A DNA stretch of 6,938 nt from Gemmatimonadaceae bacterium. Lineage in GTDB: Bacteria; Gemmatimonadota; Gemmatimonadetes; Gemmatimonadales; Gemmatimonadaceae. A program made the translations under genes and the position numbers. Below are positions 1 to 6,636 of this stretch, in pieces (positions within the stretch are counted from its first letter, which is position 1; each line of letters starts with the position of its first letter). The notes beneath the pieces are model-generated. The model did no database searches. It was not told the origin of the DNA and was given only the letters and a program-made list of their open reading frames with translations. The stretch covers positions 1 through 6,938 of the forward strand of contig JANXUN010000535.1 of the NCBI GenBank assembly GCA_025356185.1, written 5' to 3'.

Positions 1-934
1 ACTGGAAGGACCCGTTATAAAACGAATGATCTTGCTTGAACGGTCCGGACATCGAACCTCCCAGCGACAGATTCGTATACTGCTGATTCGTCGCAACTGC
101 CGCGCGATCCACCCACTGCATTGGCGGCGCAACCATGTTGTAGCTCAGTGCGCGTTTGCGGAAGTTGCTTCCCGACGATGTGCGCACCTGCAATTGGCCA
201 CCCGAGAAACCGCCGCGCGACACATCATACGGCGATGTTGACAACGATGTCGTCACCGCCGCATCACGCGGAACGTTGGAGTCACCAAAGTTCAAACCGT
301 TGAGCTGCGTGTTGTTTTGATCGCCGCCCAATCCGAACACCGAAAACTGATCCGCCGCGCCATCCGCGCCGAGCAACAGTTGTACACCGGGAATCGACGC
401 GGCCATCGCGGCGAGGTCGCCCATCTGTTCCGCCGACAAAAATCCCGGGTCAGCGGAAATCGCTTTCTCAGTTCCCGATATATCGGAGACGGTATCGCTG
501 CGCGATATGCCTGCGCGATCCGAGACTTGAATCGCTTCGAGCGTCACCGACGCAGGGCTCATCCGCGCATCGGCGATCAGAATTTCCTGCTCCGCCGTCC
601 GCAGTACTTGATAGCGACGCGGCGTAAATCCGATCGACGAGAACGTGACCCAGTAGTTGCCTTCGCCACCGGGAAACGAAATCGTGTAGCGGCCATTTTT
701 GTCGGTGCGCGCGCTGCGACTCACATTGCCGGTAAGCGTGGTCGCGGTGACAAGAACGTTCTGCACAGCAAGCGTGTCGGGGCCAAGCACGCGTCCACGG
801 ATAATGTCGACTGATTGCGCATGCACAGCGGCAGCGCACAGAAGCAACATTCCGAAGGCCGACACGAGGCGGCGAAAAGAGAGTCGATAAGTCACGATAG
901 ACGATGACGAGGAACGTTCGGTGAAGTGAGGCAT
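1..934 (-). CDS. TonB-dependent outer-membrane receptor with carboxypeptidase-like regulatory domain, N-terminal part (cut by window edge)
   Basis: I translated the minus strand from the ATG at 934-932; the frame stays open for 311 codons to the left edge, so the 3' part is missing. A signal peptide is visible: an Arg-containing stretch (RLSFRRL, about residues 17-23), a hydrophobic core MLLLCAAA (29-36) and an Ala-X-Ala-like site VHA|Q with cleavage after residue 39. Residues about 44-125 (IRGRVLGPD..., TDKNGRYTISFPGG) look like the beta-sandwich carboxypeptidase regulatory-like domain common on SusC-type and related receptors. Next comes a TonB-box/plug-like region (EAIQVSDR, then AASIPGVQ, FSVFGLGGDQNNTQLNGLNF and SRGGFSGGQLQVRTSSGSN). 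By family, such proteins are beta-barrels importing a ligand across the outer membrane using TonB energy; the ligand cannot be read here. An internal ATG at 850-848 (residue 29) would cut into the signal peptide. GGAG lies about 12 nt before the start, too far for a good ribosome site. The plug style resembles Gemmatimonadota receptors (inference). Confidence 0.85.
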   Translation of the reverse strand, partial: MPHFTERSSSSSIVTYRLSFRRLVSAFGMLLLCAAAVHAQSVDIIRGRVLGPDTLAVQNVLVTATTLTGNVSRSARTDKNGRYTISFPGGEGNYWVTFSSIGFTPRRYQVLRTAEQEILIADARMSPASVTLEAIQVSDRAGISRSDTVSDISGTEKAISADPGFLSAEQMGDLAAMAASIPGVQLLLGADGAADQFSVFGLGGDQNNTQLNGLNFGDSNVPRDAAVTTSLSTSPYDVSRGGFSGGQLQVRTSSGSNFRKRALSYNMVAPPMQWVDRAAVATNQQYTNLSLGGSMSGPFKQDHSFYNGSFQ

Positions 935-1221
935 CAAGACTGCGAGCTCCAGTACACAATGCCCGGTGAATTCGTTGGTTACTGATCGTGGCCGTGGGGT
1001 GGGCTGTTTGACGTGCCGCCCTATCCCCGACTCCGAGCCACTTAGCAAGGGTTATTGGCCCTTGGTCCCGCGCAGCCCAGCGGTAGCAGATTCGTGATAC
1101 TGCCCTCAACAACTGGGCGCACCGCCACCGGCAACACATCGTGTCGCCGTAGGCAACAATATGATGTTCCTACGCGCCAATTGATCCTGCCGTTGAGTCC
1201 TGCGCTCTGTATCTTGGCGTC
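935..1221. other. Divergent intergenic region between TonB receptor and HD phosphohydrolase genes
   Basis: This 287-nt gap must hold the start signals of both flanking genes, which point away from each other. I see no convincing -35/-10 pair on either strand. Two small inverted repeats are present. CAAGGG (1046-1051) pairs with CCCTTG (1059-1064) across a 7-nt loop. CGTAGG plus AACA (1148-1158) pairs with TGTT plus CCTACG (1165-1174) with one bulged C and a 6-nt loop. TATCTT at 1210-1215, six nt before the HD gene ATG, could be a -10 element of a leaderless transcript. No open frame here looks like a gene; those crossing it are shadows of the neighbours. Confidence 0.5.
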
Positions 1222-2505
1222 ATGGAGATCATTCGCGATCCGCTCTGGAACAACATCCGTCTGGACGACCTCGCACTCGCGCTCGTCGACACGCCCGTTG
1301 TGCAACGGCTGCGGTATGTCCGACAGCTTGGACTCGCGTATCTCGTCTATCCAGGCGCCACACACTCACGATTCGAGCACGCACTCGGCGCGTATCATCT
1401 CTCCGGCGTCGCGTTGCGCTTGCTCCACGAAAGCGGCACGGGCTCGCCAGCGTCGGCGCGCGAACACGCCACCGTGCGCGCGGCCGCACTGCTGCACGAC
1501 GTGGGCCACTACCCATTTTCACATGCGCTCGAAGAGATCGGCGTCACGCACCACGAAGCGCTGGCGCGCCCGCTCATAGTCGATGGCCCGGTCGCGCATA
1601 TCCTGACGCAGCGACTCGGAACCACCGGCCCAGAGGATGTCTTTGCACTCATCGCCGCGCGCAGCTTGAGCCCGCTGCAGGGGCTGATCTCCGGCTCAAT
1701 CGACATCGACAAGATCGAATATCTCAAGCGCGATGCGACGATGTGTGGCGTGCCCTACGGCGAAATCGATGTGGATCGTCTGCTCAATTCCATCGTGATT
1801 GTCGACCACCCCGATGACGGCCGACCCACCATCGGCATTCGGGAAAAAGGATTGTCGGCGCTCGAATCACTGCTGTTCGCCAAGTATCAGATGTATCGCA
1901 ACGTCTACTGGCATCACGCGGTGCGCAGTGCAACGGCGATGTACAAGCGATTGGTCGCCGCGAGTCTCGATGCACAGCTCGTCGACACTGCAACAGTGGC
2001 GAGTACTACCGATGAAGCGTTGCTCGCACGCATCGATACGCCGTCGCTGCCGAATGACGCGCGCATGCAGTTACACGGACTGCGCGTGCGTCGACTCCAC
2101 AAACGCGCGTACGAATGTCCGGCGACCGCACTGGGTGACGACATCGGCGAATGGATCGCGTCGGACTACACGTTAACGCATCGTGTCGAGGACGCCTTGG
2201 CGGGAGAGCTCGGGATGGAGCGCGGCGCGCTGCTGCTCGACTATCCAGCGAAAACGCAAATGCTTGGACTCGATTTGCCGGTGTTACGGCGCGACGGGCG
2301 TGTCGAACAGCTCACCGCGCGCGGCTGGGAGGGGGAGATGAATTTGCCGCGGCTCAGCGACGAGTTTTATCGGTCGGCGCGGAGGCTAAGGGTGTTCACG
2401 CAGGATCGCGCGGGGATACCGGAACAGCGGGTACTGCGGGTGTTGAGGCGGGGGGCGGAGGAGGTGGCCGAGCGGCTGGATCGGGGCGTGGCGCTGCTGG
2501 ATTGA
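1222..2505 (+). CDS. HD-domain phosphohydrolase, dNTP triphosphohydrolase-like (COG1078 family)
   Basis: This 427-aa soluble protein starts MEIIRDPLWNNIRL, matching the usual N-terminus of the COG1078 HD superfamily (IRDP...I.L...VDTP..QRLR...QLG), which supports this ATG. The metal-site motifs appear in order: HSRFEH (His48-His53), LLHDVGHYPFSH (His92-Asp93, with His97 and His101), HHE (110-112) and SIDIDKIEYLKRD (158-171), whose Asp161 or Asp163 should complete the H...HD...D set. The nearby YPGATHSRFEHALG and GVPYG stretches are also typical. Characterised relatives hydrolyse deoxynucleoside triphosphates to deoxynucleoside plus triphosphate, some allosterically and as oligomers; the substrate here is inferred. 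The C-terminal part (about 300-427) is less conserved and carries no motif I recognise. There is no signal peptide or membrane segment. No clear Shine-Dalgarno sequence precedes the start. The gene is transcribed alone, divergent from the receptor gene and convergent with the 66-aa gene, ending just before an inverted repeat. Confidence 0.9.
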   Translation: MEIIRDPLWNNIRLDDLALALVDTPVVQRLRYVRQLGLAYLVYPGATHSRFEHALGAYHLSGVALRLLHESGTGSPASAREHATVRAAALLHDVGHYPFSHALEEIGVTHHEALARPLIVDGPVAHILTQRLGTTGPEDVFALIAARSLSPLQGLISGSIDIDKIEYLKRDATMCGVPYGEIDVDRLLNSIVIVDHPDDGRPTIGIREKGLSALESLLFAKYQMYRNVYWHHAVRSATAMYKRLVAASLDAQLVDTATVASTTDEALLARIDTPSLPNDARMQLHGLRVRRLHKRAYECPATALGDDIGEWIASDYTLTHRVEDALAGELGMERGALLLDYPAKTQMLGLDLPVLRRDGRVEQLTARGWEGEMNLPRLSDEFYRSARRLRVFTQDRAGIPEQRVLRVLRRGAEEVAERLDRGVALLD

Positions 2506-2511
2506 CGCAAC

Positions 2512-2679
2512 CGACAGTTGCCAGCAACTGCTAGGTAGTCGGTTTTGGGTTTTGGTTCTGGGTTATCAACGGTGTCAACGGCGCAGATCGCGATGTACCC
2601 GAGCGACCTGTCGCCTCTCTCTGTTGAAAACCGGCTACCCAAACCGACGACCCAAAACCCAGCAGTTGCCGGTCTGTCG
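2512..2679. repeat. 168-nt imperfect inverted repeat with G-rich arms filling the gap between convergent genes
   Basis: Left arm 2512-2570 and the reverse complement of right arm 2623-2679 (59 and 57 nt) share, in the same order, CGACAG, GCAACTGCT, GTCGGTTT, a G/T-rich middle and T-TCAAC at the inner end. They flank a 52-nt core (2571-2622). The left arm also contains a self-complementary 7-bp hairpin CAGTTGC-CA-GCAACTG at 2515-2530. The left arm on the plus strand (2541-2562) and the right arm on the minus strand (2638-2660) each hold four runs of two or three G separated by 3-5 nt, fitting a two-tetrad G-quadruplex pattern. The element starts 7 nt after the HD gene stop and ends 3 nt before the 66-aa gene stop. 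It has no coding content and no obvious target duplication. It may be a REP/MITE-like unit, a bidirectional terminator, or both (inference). No long T-run follows the hairpins, so it is not a classic terminator. Confidence 0.7.
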
Positions 2680-2682
2680 CCG

Positions 2683-2883
2683 CTACGGACGCCTATAGGC
2701 CGCCGCCAACTTCCGCCCTATCCCCCGATAAAACGCCGCGTCCAACGGTTTGTCCTCCTCGTCGAGCGCCATCGCACACCGCTCAATCGCGAAGAGGAGA
2801 TTCCCTAAGTACAGTCCGGCGACTTCGCCGACCGTCTCACTCGTAGCGGCAGACTCAACTGGGCCGAGCGACGGTTCAGCCAC
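2683..2883 (-). CDS. Unrecognised 66-aa protein, overlapping the end of the PP2C gene
   Basis: I do not recognise this protein. It starts at a GTG (2883-2881) inside the end of the PP2C gene, sharing 8 nt (GTGGCTGA) with it, and ends at TAG 2685-2683. The overlap suggests translational coupling from the same mRNA and is the main reason to accept the gene; no good Shine-Dalgarno sequence sits at the usual distance. The sequence begins MAEPSLGPVESAATSETVGE. The middle GLYLGNLLFAIERCAMAL (23-40) looks like an amphipathic to hydrophobic helix. An acidic DEEDKPLD (41-48) and a basic end (RGIGRKLAAAYRRP, 53-66) follow. It has no signal peptide, metal motif or clear membrane anchor. It could be a small partner of the phosphatase or an unrelated rider; a chance frame is possible but less likely given the tight packing against the inverted repeat. 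Confidence 0.6.
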   Translation of the reverse strand: MAEPSLGPVESAATSETVGEVAGLYLGNLLFAIERCAMALDEEDKPLDAAFYRGIGRKLAAAYRRP

Positions 2884-3664
2884 GCGTCGCTGCGGTCATC
2901 TCTCCAGTTGTGCCCGTCGGCATCCCGTGCACCGACATCACTTGAATCACAATCGCCGTGATATTGTCCAGTCCGCCACGCCGATTCGCTTCGGTGATCA
3001 TGGCGTCGACCATACGCCCTGGGGTCACCCGCGTATCCAATATTTTGCGCAGCTGCGGATCTTCGACCATGCCCGTCAGCCCGTCCGAGCACAGGATATA
3101 GATGTCGCCGTTCTGCAGTTCTCCATGCAGCACGTCCGCTTCGACGCTCGCATTCGCACCGACGCAGCGCGTAATCACGTTGCTGTACGGATGGTAGCGG
3201 GCCTGCTCGGGCGTCAGAAACCCTGCGTCGACCTGCTCTTGTACATACGAATGGTCCTTCGTGACCTGCCGAAAGACGCCATCACGCAGGAGATAGATGC
3301 GAGAGTCGCCGATGTGGCCGACAATCCATCGTCCATTGGCCATCACCATACACGACGCCGTGGTACCCATCCCCTGCTTATCGGCCTCGACGATCGTGCG
3401 TTCGTAGATCGACTTGTTGGCCTCTCTGAGCGCCGCAGCCATCTGCGCAAGCGGCTCCTGGCCGGACAGATCACGCACGCCAGCGAGCTCCCGGGCTACG
3501 ATCTGCACCGCCATCTCGCTCGCCACCTCACCGGCCGCATGCCCCCCCATACCGTCTGCGACGATGAAGAGGCCGCGCTCAGCGTCAGCGTCAGCGTAAA
3601 GACTGTCTTCGTTGCCTGCGCGAATGCGCCCGACGTCGGTGCCGGCGGCGACGGAAAGCTGCAC
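2876..3664 (-). CDS. PP2C-family protein serine/threonine phosphatase (PrpC/Stp type)
   Basis: This 262-aa protein is one bacterial PP2C (PPM) catalytic domain with nothing else attached: no membrane helix, FHA or sensor domain. The family motifs are in order: TDVGRIRAGNEDS (9-21), with Arg13 and Glu19-Asp20; VADGMGGHAAGEVAS (35-49), with metal ligand Asp37 and Gly38; GMGTTAS (98-104); GHIGDSRIYLLRDG (117-129), with Asp120; DHSYVQEQVDAG (137-148); NVITRCVGA (162-170); CSDGLTGMV (192-200), with Asp194; and GGLDNITAIVI (230-240), with Asp233. By family it is a Mg/Mn-dependent enzyme removing phosphate from Ser/Thr, usually reversing Hanks-type kinases; no kinase is in this window. The start is GTG (3664-3662): an in-frame TAG lies only a few codons upstream and no ATG lies between. 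No clear ribosome site is seen. It is divergent from uvrA and overlaps the downstream 66-aa gene by 8 nt, so the two probably form an operon. Confidence 0.92.
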   Translation of the reverse strand: MQLSVAAGTDVGRIRAGNEDSLYADADAERGLFIVADGMGGHAAGEVASEMAVQIVARELAGVRDLSGQEPLAQMAAALREANKSIYERTIVEADKQGMGTTASCMVMANGRWIVGHIGDSRIYLLRDGVFRQVTKDHSYVQEQVDAGFLTPEQARYHPYSNVITRCVGANASVEADVLHGELQNGDIYILCSDGLTGMVEDPQLRKILDTRVTPGRMVDAMITEANRRGGLDNITAIVIQVMSVHGMPTGTTGEMTAATRG

Positions 3665-3775
3665 GTGGATGGGGTGTCTTGACTCGAAGGCTAGCTACTG
3701 AGGAAGTCGAAGCTACCCGGGCGCGGCGCCGCTTCGCAAGCGTTCCGGCTGGTCCGCCTCGATAGTTTTAGCACA
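3665..3775. other. Divergent promoter gap between PP2C gene and uvrA
   Basis: These 111 nt separate two genes reading outward, so both promoters should lie here. On the plus strand, TAGTTT at 3763-3768 stands seven nt before the uvrA ATG, a spacing expected of a -10 element for a leaderless mRNA, but no -35 hexamer accompanies it. A TTGACT at 3679-3684 has no -10 at 16-18 nt. The palindrome-rich GGCGCGGCGCCGC stretch around 3720-3732 could fold or bind a protein. I see no SOS (LexA-type) box of the E. coli or Bacillus form. Confidence 0.4.
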
Positions 3776-6622
3776 ATGAAGAAGGATCGCATTCGAATTC
3801 GCGGGGCCCGGCAGCACAATCTGAAAGGCTTCGATCTGGAGATCCCGAGACGCGCGATCACTGTCGTGACGGGTGTGTCGGGTTCGGGCAAATCGTCATT
3901 GGCGTTCGACACCATCTACGCTGAAGGACAACGACGGTACGTCGAATCGTTGTCGGCATACGCTCGGCAGTTTTTGGAGCGTATGGAAAAGCCATTGGTC
4001 GACTCGATCGAAGGCTTGTCGCCCGCGGTCGCCATCGAACAAAAGAATCCGACCCGCACGTCGCGGTCGACCGTCGGTACGGCAACCGAGATCTACGACT
4101 ATTTGCGTTTGCTGTGGGCGCGCGTAGGACGCACGTACTGTCGCGTGTGCGGACGCGAACTGCGCCCGGATACGGTGCAATCGGTTTCCGATACGGCGAT
4201 GATGCTGCCGCCGCTCACGCGATTTGCGGTCGCGTGTCCGCTGATTCGATCGAGTGCGGTGACGCATGCGGTGATCGAAGAGAATTTGCGTTTTCGCGGA
4301 TTTGTGCGCATCGCGATTGGCGAGCGCATGCTGCATCTCGATGAGATCGCCGCGTTGGGGATCGACCTCTCGACCGCAGAGGATGTGTTCATCGTGGTCG
4401 ATCGTTTGCGTGTTGAGGAGTCTGCCCGGGGCCGCATTGCCGATGCAGTACAAACCGCGATGCGCGAGGGCGACGGCGACGTGTCGCTGCTGTTCACGGA
4501 GTCGCTGGCCTTGCCCGAGGCTGTGCGCGCACGCGTCGGCGGTGATCATCCACCAGAGCGTGCCACGCGTGTGTCGTTTACCGAACGGTTTGAATGCCCC
4601 AACGACGGCACGCGAGCACCGATTCCTACGCCGCAACTTTTTTCATTTAACAATCCGCGCGGCGCATGCCCGACGTGCAACGGTTTTGGCGCGAATTTGA
4701 CGTACGATGAGTCGTTGATCGTGCCGTATGCCGACCGATCAGTGCGCGACGGTGCGATCGATCCATGGACAGCTCCACGCTACGAAAAACAGCGGCGTAC
4801 GGTCGTTGAATTCGCGAGGTCGCTTGGCGCCTCACCGGATACACCATGGTCGCAGTTGCCGCTCAAAGTGCGCGAGCAGTTGCTGCGTGCGAAGGCGAAA
4901 GGGTACACCGGCATCTTTCCGTTTCTCGAGGCGCTCGAAGAGAAAAAGTACAAGCAGTACATCCGCATTTTTTTGCGAAAATATCAGCGCGCGATGACGT
5001 GCGCGGATTGCGGTGGAACGAAGTTGCAGCCGGATGCGTTGCACGTGCGGGTCGATGGCAAGACCATTGCCGATGTCACGTCGATGCCCGTGCGCGACCT
5101 GCAGCAATGGATCGATACGTTGGAGTTGAGTGGGTCAGATCAGCACATCGCCGACACCGTTTTGCGTGAAGCGCGTGCGCGCACGCGTTTTCTGGTCGAT
5201 GTTGGGCTCACCTATCTCACGCTGGATCGCGCGACGCGCACGCTTTCGGGGGGCGAAGCACAACGCATCGCGCTGTCGAATGCGCTCGGCGCGGCACTGG
5301 TCGATGCAACGTATGTGCTCGATGAGCCGAGTATTGGGTTGCATCCGCGCGATCTCGATCGATTATTGTCGCTGCTGAAAGCGCTGCGCGATGGCGGCAA
5401 CACCGTCATCATGGTCGAACATGATTTGGAAGCAATGCGCATTGCGGATTTTATGGTGGAGCTTGGACCGGCCGCGGGCGAGCATGGAGGCGACGTGGTT
5501 TTTGCTGGACCAATGTCTGACGCGGCGAGCAGTCCGCTCACAGGACAGTATCTCACCGGCGCGCGTCGCATTGAGGTGCCCACAACGCGACGCAAAGTCG
5601 GGCCGCGATGGTTGGAAGTCACCGGCGCCACCGCGCACAACGTCTTTGGCGTGACGGCCAAGTTTCCGATCGGTGCGTTGACGGTCGTGACCGGTGTGTC
5701 GGGCTCAGGCAAGAGCACGCTCGTGCATGACATTTTGTATCACGCGATCGAGTCGCGATTGCATGGCGAGCATTCGGCGAAAGAACATCTGGGAGAAACC
5801 GTCGGCGCATTTGCAACACTCACCGGCGACGACGCATTCGATGATGTCGTGCTTGTGGATCAGACTCCCATCGGCAAATCACCGCGTTCGAATCCCGTCA
5901 CGTATGTAAAAGCGTACGACGAAATACGCCGGCTGTTCAGCGAGACGACGCTCGCGCGTACGCGCGGGTACGGTCCCGGACACTTTTCGTTTAATGTTGC
6001 GGGCGGCCGGTGCGAAACGTGTGAAGGCGCCGGCGCACTTGAAGTCGAGATGGTGTTCATGGCCGACGTGTACGTGCCATGCGACGCGTGCGGCGGCAAG
6101 CGGTTTAAGCCGCAGTTGCTGGAAGTGCGGTTCAAAAACAAAAACATCGCGGATGTTCTAGAACTTACCGTCGACGAGTCAATCATCTTTTTTCCTCGCG
6201 AAGACAAACTCGCGCAGGCGCTGTGGCATGTGCAGCAAGTAGGACTCGGCTACCTGCGTTTAGGTCAGCCGGCGACCACACTGTCTGGTGGTGAGGCGCA
6301 GCGACTCAAGATTGCACGCGAGCTCGCACTCTCAGCGAAAGGCGGCGCACGCAAACTGTATGTGCTTGATGAACCGACGACCGGCTTACATCTCGAAGAC
6401 ATTCGCAAGCTCGCCACGGTGTTCGATCGGTTGCTTGACCAAGGGCACACGCTGTTGCTCATCGAACACAATCTGGACGTGATCAAGTTGGCGGACTGGA
6501 TTGTCGACATGGGCCCCGATGGTGGGGACGGTGGTGGCCGAGTCGTCGCCATGGGTACACCGGAGCAGGTTGCGGCGAACGCGGCGAATTACACGGGCCA
6601 GTGGCTCAAGACGGTCCTCTAA
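3776..6622 (+). CDS. uvrA: Excinuclease ABC subunit A (UvrA), divergent branch
   Basis: This 948-aa protein has the usual UvrA length and the full tandem ABC layout. The first half has Walker A GVSGSGKS (33-40), RRYVESLSAYARQFLERM (53-70), AIEQKN (86-91), STVGTATEIYDYLRLLWAR (98-116) and an insertion at about 131-250 matching the UvrB-binding region (FVRIAIGE, VVDRLRV). It also has LFSFNNPRGACPTC (288-301), CADC (409-412), signature LSGGEAQRIAL (490-500), Walker B YVLDEPSIGLHPRD (513-526) and VEHD (547-550). The second half has GVSGSGKS (640-647), VDQTPIGKSPRSNPVTY (694-710), a zinc module Cys746/749/769/772, LSGGEAQRLKIAREL (836-850), YVLDEPTTGLH (862-872) and EHNLD (897-901). It detects bulky DNA lesions and loads UvrB in nucleotide excision repair in the cytoplasm. 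Oddities: the first zinc module reads Cys274-Pro-Asn-Asp277 instead of CxxC, and the first signature continues ALSNALGAALVDATYVLDEP, unlike the E. coli-type RLATQIGS. A UvrA paralogue rather than the main one is possible. No clear Shine-Dalgarno sequence precedes the ATG. Confidence 0.95.
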   Translation: MKKDRIRIRGARQHNLKGFDLEIPRRAITVVTGVSGSGKSSLAFDTIYAEGQRRYVESLSAYARQFLERMEKPLVDSIEGLSPAVAIEQKNPTRTSRSTVGTATEIYDYLRLLWARVGRTYCRVCGRELRPDTVQSVSDTAMMLPPLTRFAVACPLIRSSAVTHAVIEENLRFRGFVRIAIGERMLHLDEIAALGIDLSTAEDVFIVVDRLRVEESARGRIADAVQTAMREGDGDVSLLFTESLALPEAVRARVGGDHPPERATRVSFTERFECPNDGTRAPIPTPQLFSFNNPRGACPTCNGFGANLTYDESLIVPYADRSVRDGAIDPWTAPRYEKQRRTVVEFARSLGASPDTPWSQLPLKVREQLLRAKAKGYTGIFPFLEALEEKKYKQYIRIFLRKYQRAMTCADCGGTKLQPDALHVRVDGKTIADVTSMPVRDLQQWIDTLELSGSDQHIADTVLREARARTRFLVDVGLTYLTLDRATRTLSGGEAQRIALSNALGAALVDATYVLDEPSIGLHPRDLDRLLSLLKALRDGGNTVIMVEHDLEAMRIADFMVELGPAAGEHGGDVVFAGPMSDAASSPLTGQYLTGARRIEVPTTRRKVGPRWLEVTGATAHNVFGVTAKFPIGALTVVTGVSGSGKSTLVHDILYHAIESRLHGEHSAKEHLGETVGAFATLTGDDAFDDVVLVDQTPIGKSPRSNPVTYVKAYDEIRRLFSETTLARTRGYGPGHFSFNVAGGRCETCEGAGALEVEMVFMADVYVPCDACGGKRFKPQLLEVRFKNKNIADVLELTVDESIIFFPREDKLAQALWHVQQVGLGYLRLGQPATTLSGGEAQRLKIARELALSAKGGARKLYVLDEPTTGLHLEDIRKLATVFDRLLDQGHTLLLIEHNLDVIKLADWIVDMGPDGGDGGGRVVAMGTPEQVAANAANYTGQWLKTVL

Positions 6623-6636
6623 AACCCTAAAGTCGG

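Noticed and set aside
317..814. 165-aa plus-strand open frame
   Set aside because: Antisense to the receptor gene, Arg-rich, with no domain pattern.
468..1139. 223-aa minus-strand open frame crossing the receptor gene start and the upstream region
   Set aside because: It overlaps the receptor gene in another frame; the receptor frame has a signal peptide and recognisable domains, while this one is rich in Arg, Cys and His without motifs, as expected of a GC-rich shadow.
2545..2808. 87-aa plus-strand open frame across the inverted repeat
   Set aside because: It is made of the G/T-rich repeat and the antisense of the 66-aa gene; low-complexity translation and no ribosome site.
2750..3682. 310-aa plus-strand open frame
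   Set aside because: Antisense to the PP2C gene, whose catalytic motifs are complete; its His/Arg-rich composition is typical of a mirror frame.
3679..3684. TTGACT as a -35 element for uvrA
   Set aside because: No -10-like hexamer at 16-18 nt downstream (the position reads GGAAGT).
3896..4636. 246-aa minus-strand open frame
   Set aside because: Lies wholly inside uvrA on the opposite strand, with no recognisable domain.
3861..5715. Direct repeat between about 3862-3893 and 5681-5712 within uvrA
   Set aside because: Explained by the ancient duplication of the two ABC modules, both encoding VVTGVSGSGKS; not a mobile or recent repeat.
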